A DNA stretch of 7,411 nt, from positions 1 to 7,411 of the forward strand of contig DAOVYS010000129.1 in NCBI GenBank assembly GCA_030635485.1, given 5' to 3'. Under the pieces are notes generated by a model. It made no database searches. It saw only the letters and a list, made by a program, of their open reading frames with translations, and was not told the DNA's origin. Shown here piece after piece: positions 1 through 5,384 of the stretch. A program made the translations under genes and the position numbers. Origin of the DNA: Pseudomonadota bacterium. GTDB taxonomy: Bacteria > Desulfobacterota > Desulfobulbia > Desulfobulbales > DAOVYS01. Numbering within the stretch: position 1 is the first letter of the stretch; every line of letters begins with the position of its first letter.

Positions 1-70
1 CCGGAATCGGATTAAACCCGGAAAGATTCCATGCAGCTACGTTTACGGTTGTGCGACCGAAATTAGTCAT
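1..70 (-). CDS. 5' end of an unidentified protein gene (partial, runs off the window)
   Basis: On the minus strand an ATG at 70-68 opens a frame that stays open to the window edge, giving 23 codons that begin MTNFGRTTVNVAAWNLSG. An AGGAGG Shine-Dalgarno lies 7 bases upstream, the best ribosome binding site in the window, and this is the main reason to call a gene. The visible N-terminus is not a signal peptide and shows no motif I recognise, so no function is proposed. The gene is divergent from the glycosyltransferase at 452, and the two share a long leader region of about 380 bases. The remainder of the gene lies outside the window. Confidence 0.6.
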   Translation of the reverse strand, partial: MTNFGRTTVNVAAWNLSGFNPIP

Positions 71-77
71 TGTGTTT

Positions 78-83
78 CCTCCT
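78..83 (-). promoter_or_regulatory. Shine-Dalgarno AGGAGG of the partial minus-strand gene
   Basis: CCTCCT on the plus strand reads AGGAGG on the minus strand, 7 bases before the ATG at 70. The perfect match and ideal spacing decide this start. Confidence 0.7.
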
Positions 84-147
84 AAAGCTCTTGGATCACG
101 CCAACCAGCAATTTTACAATTGCACATCCCCAATGTTGTTGGTCGAC

Positions 148-170
148 TTAACGCCCGGCATGGGCGTGAA
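148..170. repeat. GC-rich hairpin in the leader of the partial gene
   Basis: TTAACGCCC (148-156) and GGGCGTGAA (162-170) pair with one mismatch around the 5-base loop GGCAT. No run of T follows on either strand, so it is not a typical intrinsic terminator. Its role is unknown. Confidence 0.55.
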
Positions 171-226
171 CTAATAGGGTTCAAGTCCCCTGTAAGTGTT
201 CCTGTGTTAAGTAAGTTGTTAACTTA

Positions 227-302
227 GCATGAATTACTAGCCAAAGGCAAGGGCGTTACCGCGCCTTTTCCCGTCCTCAGCCTTTTTACTAGTGCCTCAT
301 GC
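227..302. repeat. Imperfect inverted repeat with nested hairpin
   Basis: The outer arms are 227-248 (plus strand, begins GCATGA, contains ACTAG, ends AAAGGC) and 280-302 (minus strand, same three blocks in the same order). About 17 positions match, with one gap. Nested inside is AAGGGCG (249-255) pairing with CGCCTTT (262-268), with one G-T pair, around a 6-base loop. The short T run at 266-269 gives a weak terminator look on the plus strand. The whole could form a cruciform of about 76 bases. I cannot assign it to a known family. Confidence 0.5.
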
Positions 303-360
303 TTATCCTTTTGGTTTTTATTTGGGAAAAATCTCTCCAATATCCGGCACTATTTTTTCT

Positions 361-389
361 TTGACATTGATTGGATTTCCCTCTATCTT
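361..389 (+). promoter_or_regulatory. Candidate sigma70 promoter for the glycosyltransferase gene
   Basis: TTGACA (361-366) is a perfect -35 box. After exactly 17 bases comes TATCTT (384-389), which matches four of six -10 positions. Transcription would begin near 396, leaving a leader of about 55 bases before the GTG at 452. The surroundings are AT-rich, as expected. Confidence 0.5.
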
Positions 390-437
390 CTTAATAATAT
401 TTTAATTTTTAGCTCTTTTGCAAGAGCGTCGCTTGAT

Positions 438-441
438 GGAG
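438..441 (+). promoter_or_regulatory. Probable ribosome binding site GGAG deciding the GTG start at 452
   Basis: GGAG lies 10 bases before GTG 452. A second AGGA (447-450) is only 1 base from the start and too close to work. No other in-frame start lies nearby upstream, so GTG 452 is preferred. Confidence 0.4.
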
Positions 442-451
442 TGAACAGGAA

Positions 452-1318
452 GTGATTAATAAAAAAGTGACCGTTTTATTGCCGGCATTTAATGAAGGTG
501 CCAACATAGGCGAGACGATACGGTCTATCCATAAACTGCACCCTGACTTTGAGATCCTTGTGGTTAATGACGGGTCAGAGGACCAGACCCTGGATGTGGC
601 TCTGGCCGCGGGCGCAAATGTGTGGCCTCACCCTTACAACATGGGTAATGGGGCGGCTGTCAAGACCGGGTTGCGCATTGCGTCGGGGGACTGGGTCGTG
701 ATGATGGATGCGGATGGACAGCATGATCCTGCCGACATTGCCGGGTTGCTGGAATACGCAGACGATTATGATATGGTGGTGGGGGCCAGGACAAAGGCGT
801 CAAAAACGTCCTGGCACCGCAATTTAGCCAACTGGGCATACAACAGGCTTGCATCCTATGTGTGTAAGTTTAAAATCCAGGACCTGACCTCGGGATTCCG
901 TCTGCTGAGAACGGAGACCGCGCGAAAATATATTTACATGCTTCCTAACACATTTTCCTACCCTTCAACATTGACTCTTGCATATCTTCGCAACGGCAGA
1001 AGCATTAAATATGTCCCGATCAAAACCAGGGCCAGAAAGGGAGAGAGTAAGAGTAAAATCAAGCTTATTGAAGACGGTAGCCGTTTTTTTATAATTATTA
1101 TTAAAATCGCCACGCTTTTTTCGCCTTTAAGGGTTTTTCTGCCTGTCAGTTTTCTCTTTTTTACAACCGGGGTCGTATACTATATATACACTTTTCTTAC
1201 TTACCACCGATTCTCGAACATGTCCCTTTTATTTCTGATGAACTCTGTTGTCATCTTCATGATGGGCCTGGTTTCCGAACAGATATCCCAGATGCGAAAC
1301 GATCGTATTGAAAAATAG
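452..1318 (+). CDS. Family 2 glycosyltransferase, DPM/DPG-synthase-like, with two C-terminal membrane segments
   Basis: The protein has 288 residues and starts with GTG. It is a GT-A fold glycosyltransferase of family GT2: the nucleotide-sugar part shows LLPAFNEGANI (9-19) and VVNDGS (37-42). The metal-binding DxD-like motif is DADGQHD (86-92), and the acceptor-side motif is DLTSGFRLL (144-152). Two hydrophobic stretches follow at about 212-250 and 257-275, ending in a charged tail. This plan is typical of polyprenyl-phosphate mannose/glucose synthases and related enzymes that transfer a sugar from NDP-sugar to a lipid carrier at the inner membrane face. Donor and acceptor cannot be read from the sequence. 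It is a single gene after its own promoter, and the next gene begins 123 bases later beyond a REP-like hairpin. An undecaprenyl-phosphate glycosyltransferase for surface polysaccharide or lipid A decoration is an equally good reading. The family call is firm; the substrate is not known. Confidence 0.9.
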   Translation: MINKKVTVLLPAFNEGANIGETIRSIHKLHPDFEILVVNDGSEDQTLDVALAAGANVWPHPYNMGNGAAVKTGLRIASGDWVVMMDADGQHDPADIAGLLEYADDYDMVVGARTKASKTSWHRNLANWAYNRLASYVCKFKIQDLTSGFRLLRTETARKYIYMLPNTFSYPSTLTLAYLRNGRSIKYVPIKTRARKGESKSKIKLIEDGSRFFIIIIKIATLFSPLRVFLPVSFLFFTTGVVYYIYTFLTYHRFSNMSLLFLMNSVVIFMMGLVSEQISQMRNDRIEK

Positions 1319-1330
1319 AGAATGTGTAGG

Positions 1331-1352
1331 GTGTTTAGGAGATTGTAAACAC
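1331..1352. repeat. Small perfect inverted repeat after the glycosyltransferase gene
   Basis: GTGTTTA (1331-1337) and TAAACAC (1346-1352) are perfect inverted 7-mers around 8 bases, 12 bases after the stop. No T run follows, so a terminator role is doubtful. An orphan AGGAGG (1354-1359) comes directly after it. Confidence 0.4.
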
Positions 1353-1398
1353 TAGGAGGCAAATATTCGGCCAACCCTTTCCCTAATAAAATCAATCG

Positions 1399-1430
1399 TG
1401 TAGGTCGGGTTAGCGAAGCGTAACCCGACA
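1399..1430. repeat. REP-like palindrome with 5' GTAG
   Basis: GTCGGGTTA (1404-1412) pairs perfectly with TAACCCGAC (1421-1429) around GCGAAGCG, and GTAG (1400-1403) sits at the 5' foot of the stem. A GTAG-type tetranucleotide beside an imperfect hairpin is the mark of REP sequences mobilised by RAYT (TnpA-REP, Y1 HUH) transposases. Very similar GTCGGGTT...AACCCGAC elements are, to my knowledge, common between genes in many proteobacteria. No RAYT gene is present in the window. The hairpin ends 12 bases before the next start codon, so it may affect that gene's translation. Confidence 0.65.
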
Positions 1431-1441
1431 AAAATCTAAAA

Positions 1442-2422
1442 ATGATGGAGTTAACGCCCCAGGAAGAACAATCGATCAGAGATTTCAACAATCGGCTTTT
1501 AAAAGAGGTTGAGATAGATCTTCTGCTCACAGATGATGAGCAGAGCATTAAAATAGGTGAATTCTGCGATACACTTACTCGTCTTGCTCCGGCAATCGTT
1601 GTAAACAGGTCAAGGGTCCAGGATGATCGCCCTGCTGGAATTCAGGTAAGTGAAAGGCTCTGTTTCCATTCCGTTCCGCTTGGCACTGAACTTGAACCCT
1701 TTCTTGAATCACTGGCCTATCTTGACGCAAAGCGGATTGATATTCCGAATCCGGTCAGATCAAGGCTTGACAGGACCGGAACCCCGTCTCTTCTGAAACT
1801 CTACGTTGCCCCGCAATGTCCGCATTGCCCTATCATGACCCGTCAGATGATTCCTCTGGCATTTGCAAATGAATTTATTGATCTTACCGTAACGGACGGG
1901 ACCCTGTTCCCGGACCTTGCGCGTTCCGACAGGATTATGTCCGCGCCTACGCTCATCTTTAATGGGAATGTGAGGTGGACCGGGCTGACACCGCTTACGG
2001 ATATTGTGGATATAATTTCAAATCTAGATCCGTCGGAATTGAGTGCAGCCGCCCTTGAAGGGATCATGAAGGAGGGGAATGCCCCGGATATTGCCGGGAT
2101 GATAATTGAAAGCGGAAAGGTATTCCCCGGCATCATAGAGCTTCTGGCGCACGGGAAGTGGCCTGCCCGTCTGGGCTCAATTGTGGCGATCGAGTATGTG
2201 GCTGACAAGGATATTGAACTCGCTGCCAGGTATCTTGATCCCCTTTTGAAATGTCTGCCGTCCATGGATGACACGGCTGTGGGCGATATTCTCTATATAT
2301 TCGGTCTGATCGGTGAGCCTGATATAATTCCTGAACTGGAATCAATTTTAAGAGACCGGAACAGCGTAGAATTAAAGGAAGCCTTGCAGGAGGCGGTTGA
2401 AAGAATGACTAATGACGAGTGA
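1442..2422 (+). CDS. Thioredoxin-fold protein with CPHC active site, PDO-like double domain plus C-terminal helical repeats
   Basis: The protein has 326 residues, with no signal peptide or membrane segment, so it is probably cytoplasmic. Residues about 117-195 form a thioredoxin/glutaredoxin-like domain with the redox motif C126-P-H-C129 and a likely cis-proline at P169 in SAPTLIFNG. Residues about 15-95, ending in LCFHSVPLGTELEPFLE, resemble the first, redox-silent thioredoxin unit of protein disulfide oxidoreductases, AhpF N-terminal domains and similar two-unit proteins; no CxxC is present there. Residues about 195-326 are helical and look like two or three HEAT-type repeats, most clearly at 283-322 with GDILYIFGLIGEPDIIPELESIL. 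A disulfide oxidoreductase acting on a partner bound by the repeat domain is an inference. Two ATGs stand together (1442, 1445) and neither has a Shine-Dalgarno; the REP-like hairpin lies just upstream. The last codons and stop fall inside a 7-bp tandem repeat. The fold call is good; the function is unknown. Confidence 0.8.
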   Translation: MMELTPQEEQSIRDFNNRLLKEVEIDLLLTDDEQSIKIGEFCDTLTRLAPAIVVNRSRVQDDRPAGIQVSERLCFHSVPLGTELEPFLESLAYLDAKRIDIPNPVRSRLDRTGTPSLLKLYVAPQCPHCPIMTRQMIPLAFANEFIDLTVTDGTLFPDLARSDRIMSAPTLIFNGNVRWTGLTPLTDIVDIISNLDPSELSAAALEGIMKEGNAPDIAGMIIESGKVFPGIIELLAHGKWPARLGSIVAIEYVADKDIELAARYLDPLLKCLPSMDDTAVGDILYIFGLIGEPDIIPELESILRDRNSVELKEALQEAVERMTNDE

Positions 2423-2455
2423 CTAATGAGTAATGACAAGTGGTGAATGACGAGT
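2404..2455 (+). repeat. Degenerate 7-bp tandem repeat spanning the end of the CPHC gene
   Basis: Seven consecutive heptamers run AATGACT, AATGACG, AGTGACT, AATGAGT, AATGACA, AGTGGTG, AATGACG, followed by AGT. The gene's TGA stop (2420-2422) lies in the third unit, so the repeat encodes the final MTNDE residues. The repeat probably grew by slippage from an original gene end. Confidence 0.65.
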
Positions 2456-2468
2456 ATAGGGCTGCCTC

Positions 2469-2491
2469 TTTCCCACGCTCCTGCGTGAAAA
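2469..2491. repeat. Decayed TTCCCACGC-type palindrome
   Basis: CACGC (2474-2478) and GCGTG (2483-2487) pair around TCCT. The flanks TTTCC and AAAA would pair fully if two A were G. The sequence resembles the widespread proteobacterial intergenic palindrome TTCCCACGCTCC-GCGTGGGAA, with the right arm mutated. This family link is from memory, not from a search. Confidence 0.4.
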
Positions 2492-2550
2492 TGGATACTA
2501 TTGTTAACCGCACAGGTCGTAATTTTTCAATTTAGAAACCAAAAGGTTTT

Positions 2551-4314
2551 ATGAACAGATTTGTCTACGCCGACCTTATCAGGGAGTCGGTACGGAAGCA
2601 TAATGACCTTGATTTTCTGCACATAAAGCGGGATCGGCAATATCGCACATGGACCTTCGGGGAATTTCACAAGGACCTGAACAGGACTGTTTCCGCCCTT
2701 ATCAATGCAGGATTTTTAAAAGGGGATAACGGCATTGTCCTGGGCGAGAATACGCCTGAGTGGCTGATCAGTTATCACGCGCTCATGTTTGCGGGAGGAT
2801 GCGCTGTTCCCGTGGACCCGAATCTGCCCGGAGCCGACATCCGGGAGATAGTCAGCCAGACCGAACCTAAGATAATTTTCTGTTCAAAGGTGTACCGGAA
2901 TCTGTTTATAGAGATTCAAAAAGAAAGGTCATGTATTGAAAAAATCGTCCTGATCGGCGTTGAATGCGGAACAGGGGAAAAGGATAATTTTTATGATTTT
3001 ATAGCCTCGGGAGACGCGGGCAGGGACGCCCTTGAGGCACGGTTTGAGCCTGATGACCCGGTCTCAATTGTCTTTACATCCGGGACAACAGGAAAGGCCA
3101 AAGGGGTGGTGCTTGTTCAGAAAAATTTTACATCAGCCCCGTGTCACGGCGTAGCGAGGATGAAGGTGACCAGCGACGATACCATGCTTGCCGTGCTTCC
3201 TCTTCACCATGTCTTCGGATTTGCCGCATGCGTGGCGGTCCCGATCGTAAAGGGGTTGGACGTGGTTTTCATCCCAATAATCAAGGGTCCGCTCATTATT
3301 GAAGGGATGGTTGAAAAAAAGGTCTCAATACTTCCTGCCGTGCCCCGGATGATCGAGCTTTTTTACAATAATATTGAAAAAAAGGTCTCTGAAAAGGGAC
3401 TTTGGGTCGGATTTCTCTTTAAGATGCTCAGAGGTATTTCAAGGACCCTGGGACCTTTTTTGGGCAAGGGGTTCAGGAAAAAGCTCTTCTCAAGCGTACA
3501 TGAAGGATTTGGCGGCAACCTGGATCTGATGATATCAGGCGGCTCTTCTCTAAAGGAAAAATATTTCAACGGGTTCAAGGAGATGGGGTTTACGATCGTG
3601 GAAGGCTACGGCCTGACCGAAACCCTTGGCCCCATAACTATCTGTCCATATGATGACATAAGGCTTGGTTCCGTAGGGCCTGTGTTTAAAGATAATGAGA
3701 TAAAAATTAAAAATCCCGGCAAAGATGGGATAGGAGAGGTGCTCTTAAGGGGCGCAAATGTTTTTCCGGGCTACTATAATAACCCTGAGGCAACCAGGGA
3801 AGCATTTGATTCAGAGGGCTGGTACCATACCGGAGATCTCGGCAGGGTTACGGACAACGGCTTTCTGTTTATTACAGGCAGGGAAAAAGATCTGATTGTG
3901 CTTGATTCCGGCAAGAATATTTACCCTGATGAACTTGAGGAATATTATTCGGCTTCACCGGTAATTGAAGAGATCGGGATATTCGGCATCAACCGGGATG
4001 GAAAGGAGATTGTAGCGGCAGTGGCAGTGGTGTCGGCCAAAATTCGGAAAATGCATTCCCGTGAAAATGGCCGGGAAATGGTTAAAAACGAGATCTTGAG
4101 AATGGGAAAGGATCTGCCCTCTTACAAGAGAATCAGCGCTCTTGTTGTTGTGTTTGATTTGCTTCCTAGAACAACTACCAAAAAGATAAAAAACCGCAGA
4201 TCAAAGAGATATTCGAGTCAGCCGGGAGATTTTCACAAAATTCATCCTGTACCGGGATCAGTCTTACTGTCAGGGAACAGGAACTGGCGGAAACAAAAGA
4301 ATATCAGACCGTGA
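2551..4314 (+). CDS. AMP-forming acyl-CoA/acyl-ACP ligase (long-chain fatty acid ligase type)
   Basis: The protein has 587 residues and belongs to the ANL adenylate-forming superfamily. It activates a carboxylic acid with ATP to an acyl-adenylate and passes it to a thiol. Signature motifs occur in order: the P-loop TSGTTGKAKG (176-185), LPLHHVFGF (216-224), EGYGLTET (351-358), YHTGDLG (425-431), the hinge GREKDLIVLDSGKNI (443-457) and the A10 lysine region LPRTTTKKIK (538-547). ATG 2551 has AAAAGG 4 bases upstream. The stop overlaps the GTG of the ACP-acyltransferase gene by 4 bases, so the likely acceptor thiol is that ACP's phosphopantetheine. From residue 548 on, the protein becomes a basic, Arg/Ser-rich stretch unlike any ligase tail. 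The -1 frame instead reads IKEIFESAGRF and runs openly into the ACP. This start of the odd tail coincides with A AAA AAC at 4188-4194. The true product may therefore be a ligase-ACP-acyltransferase fusion. CoA rather than ACP as acceptor cannot be excluded. Confidence 0.9.
   Translation: MNRFVYADLIRESVRKHNDLDFLHIKRDRQYRTWTFGEFHKDLNRTVSALINAGFLKGDNGIVLGENTPEWLISYHALMFAGGCAVPVDPNLPGADIREIVSQTEPKIIFCSKVYRNLFIEIQKERSCIEKIVLIGVECGTGEKDNFYDFIASGDAGRDALEARFEPDDPVSIVFTSGTTGKAKGVVLVQKNFTSAPCHGVARMKVTSDDTMLAVLPLHHVFGFAACVAVPIVKGLDVVFIPIIKGPLIIEGMVEKKVSILPAVPRMIELFYNNIEKKVSEKGLWVGFLFKMLRGISRTLGPFLGKGFRKKLFSSVHEGFGGNLDLMISGGSSLKEKYFNGFKEMGFTIVEGYGLTETLGPITICPYDDIRLGSVGPVFKDNEIKIKNPGKDGIGEVLLRGANVFPGYYNNPEATREAFDSEGWYHTGDLGRVTDNGFLFITGREKDLIVLDSGKNIYPDELEEYYSASPVIEEIGIFGINRDGKEIVAAVAVVSAKIRKMHSRENGREMVKNEILRMGKDLPSYKRISALVVVFDLLPRTTTKKIKNRRSKRYSSQPGDFHKIHPVPGSVLLSGNRNWRKQKNIRP
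3311..3389 (+). repeat. 16-bp direct repeat with A7 runs inside the ligase gene
   Basis: TTGAAAAAAAGGTCTC occurs at 3311-3326 and again at 3374-3389, 63 bases apart and in the same frame. It encodes EKKVS twice (VEKKVS, IEKKVS). Both copies contain A AAA AAG in zero-frame phase. Probably chance plus Lys codon use, but recombination between copies would remove exactly 21 codons. Confidence 0.6.
4188..4194 (+). promoter_or_regulatory. Candidate -1 frameshift heptamer A AAA AAC
   Basis: The zero frame reads ATA AAA AAC CGC. After a -1 slip the next codons are CCG CAG ATC AAA GAG, with no stop through to 5232. The -1 frame is closed upstream by TAG at 4167-4169, so the switch must lie between 4170 and the ligase stop at 4312-4314, and the heptamer is inside that interval. 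I see no purine-rich internal Shine-Dalgarno at the usual distance upstream. The nearest nested stem downstream (CCTGT 4246-4250 with ACAGG 4277-4281, and CAGT/ACTG inside) is about 50 bases away, farther than usual for a stimulator. A one-base loss from an original A7 run, in the genome or in sequencing, explains it equally well. Confidence 0.45.
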
Positions 4315-5234
4315 TTGATATTATAAGGGAACTATCCGTTCAAACAGAGGTCCATGACATTAATCCGAGGACCCATCTTCAGTTTGATCTGGGCCTTGAT
4401 TCGTTAAAACTCATTGAGTGTATGAGTCTGATGGAGAGCAGGTTCAGGCTCACAATCCCGCAGGAATCATTTCCACGGATTGAGACTGTGGGTGATGTTG
4501 TTGATGTGATAAGAGAGATAAAGGCGTCAGTACCTGACATGGGGCCGGACATGGACCAGGAGCCTGAAATCGATTTTGCATCGAGGCTTGCCCGGGAATC
4601 CGTCGCAGATTACAAGATAAGGGGCAATGGAGGTCTGTTCCTGCGCTTCAGCTGTCTGCTTACATATCTGCCGGGCAGGATATTGTGGGGCCTTAAGGTC
4701 TCGGGGACCGGGAATCTTGATCCGGACAGGCCTGTAATCTTTATTGCAAACCACGCAAGTAACATTGATCCGATTTGGGTTTTCGGATCCCTGCCATGGA
4801 ATATCCGTAAAAAGACCTTTGTGCTCGGCAAGTCGGAGCTGCTTAAGTCTCCTGTTTTGTCATTTGTCCTGCCCAGGCTCAATATGATTGGAGTGGAACG
4901 TTCGGGAAATGTCATGAGCGCAATCAAGATATCCTCCGACATCCTGAAAAGGGGAGATAATCTCCTGATTTTTCCTGAAGGAACCCGGACCAGAACCGGT
5001 AGAATGGGTGATTTCAGAACCGGAGCAGCCCAGCTTATGAAGGAAACAGGCGTGGCCGTAATTCCTGTCAGAATAAAGGGCAGTTTTAAAATCTATCCGC
5101 CCGGAAAACTCCCCAAAATTATTGGAGCAAGGAAATTTACTCCATCACTCCGTTTTGGGAAACCTTTGACCTTTCACAACCTGAACGTGGATCAAATAAC
5201 CGCCCGGTTTAAAGAGATTATTTCGAAAATGTGA
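4311..5234 (+). CDS. Acyl carrier protein domain fused to PlsC-type glycerolipid acyltransferase
   Basis: As annotated from GTG 4311 the protein has 307 residues. Residues 1-72 are an acyl carrier domain with DLGLDSLKLIE, where S31 is the predicted 4'-phosphopantetheine site. A charged linker leads to an LPLAT/PlsC domain (about 100-307). The catalytic motif is NHASNID (147-153; H148 and D153), followed by GKSELLKSPVL (173-183), GVERSG (194-199), FPEGTRT (221-227) and VIPVRIKGS near 250. The pattern matches acyl transfer to glycerol-3-phosphate, lysophosphatidate or lysophospholipid; the enzyme is probably peripheral at the inner membrane. The GTG overlaps the ligase stop (GTGA) and has no clear Shine-Dalgarno. 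Starting there also clips the first ACP helix, whereas the open frame upstream supplies a fitting KEYQTVIDIIREL. A fusion to the ligase, or translational coupling to it, are the two readings. A second in-frame TGA follows the stop directly (5235-5237). Confidence 0.88.
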   Translation: MIDIIRELSVQTEVHDINPRTHLQFDLGLDSLKLIECMSLMESRFRLTIPQESFPRIETVGDVVDVIREIKASVPDMGPDMDQEPEIDFASRLARESVADYKIRGNGGLFLRFSCLLTYLPGRILWGLKVSGTGNLDPDRPVIFIANHASNIDPIWVFGSLPWNIRKKTFVLGKSELLKSPVLSFVLPRLNMIGVERSGNVMSAIKISSDILKRGDNLLIFPEGTRTRTGRMGDFRTGAAQLMKETGVAVIPVRIKGSFKIYPPGKLPKIIGARKFTPSLRFGKPLTFHNLNVDQITARFKEIISKM

Positions 5235-5272
5235 TGACGTCGCAAAAAATCTGATCGTAACTCCATCTTGCC

Positions 5273-5384
5273 ATGTAAACGTTTACCAGTGCCCCATATG
5301 TCCGTGATCAGGACTGACGGCTATAGATCTACTATGCCGTCAGCCCTGATCACGGACATATGGGGTGCTGGGGAACGTTTACAT
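5273..5384. repeat. Long palindromic element, copy 1 (overlaps the 3' end of rlmN)
   Basis: The ends are ATGTAAACG (5273-5281) and its inverse CGTTTACAT (5376-5384). Each flank is 19 bases, then comes a perfect 21-bp core stem (5292-5312 with 5345-5365), one mismatch, a perfect 8-bp stem CTGACGGC/GCCGTCAG (5314-5321 with 5336-5343) and a loop that can pair further (ATAG/CTAT). Beyond the ends, CTTGCC (5267-5272) also matches GGCAAG (5387-5392). It sits between the convergent acyltransferase and rlmN genes. It could end or stabilise transcripts from both sides, though no T tract is present. It is related to copy 2 at 6496-6576. Confidence 0.85.

Larger units (their letters stand above)
71..451. 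other. Divergent intergenic region, hairpin-rich, no gene seen
   Basis: This stretch separates two divergent genes. No convincing coding frame is present. It contains a small GCAATT/AATTGC hairpin (108-123), a stronger ACGCCC/GGGCGT hairpin (148-170), a TAAGTT/AACTTA hairpin within about 211-226, and a larger imperfect inverted repeat (227-302). An AT-rich half with a promoter-like pair follows, leading to the gene at 452. The minus-strand gene would have a structured leader if its promoter lies beyond these hairpins, but I see no clear minus-strand promoter. Confidence 0.6.

Noticed and set aside
177..189. GGGTTCAAGTCCC resembles a tRNA T-arm, possibly an att-site remnant.
   Set aside because: Only three base pairs form in the arm, no acceptor stem or CCA end fits, and no integrase is present.
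1354..1359. AGGAGG as the ribosome site of an unlisted gene.
   Set aside because: No ATG, GTG or TTG lies at a usable distance, and the only nearby frame (ATT start, 12 codons) ends in the REP-like hairpin.
1201..1548. Minus-strand open frame spanning the gap between the glycosyltransferase and CPHC genes.
   Set aside because: It reads through the REP-like hairpin and both neighbouring genes in antisense, with a low-complexity Ser/Arg/Leu composition and no motif.
1843..2274. Minus-strand open frame of 143 codons inside the CPHC gene.
   Set aside because: It lies wholly within a well-supported coding frame, and its translation shows no family motif.
3311..3389. Two phased A AAA AAG heptamers in the ligase gene as further frameshift sites.
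   Set aside because: Both encode ordinary Lys-Lys within conserved-looking protein. The -1 frame after the first soon meets a stop (TAA in the TTA CAA TAA context near 3367-3371). They serve as a caution that such heptamers arise by chance here.
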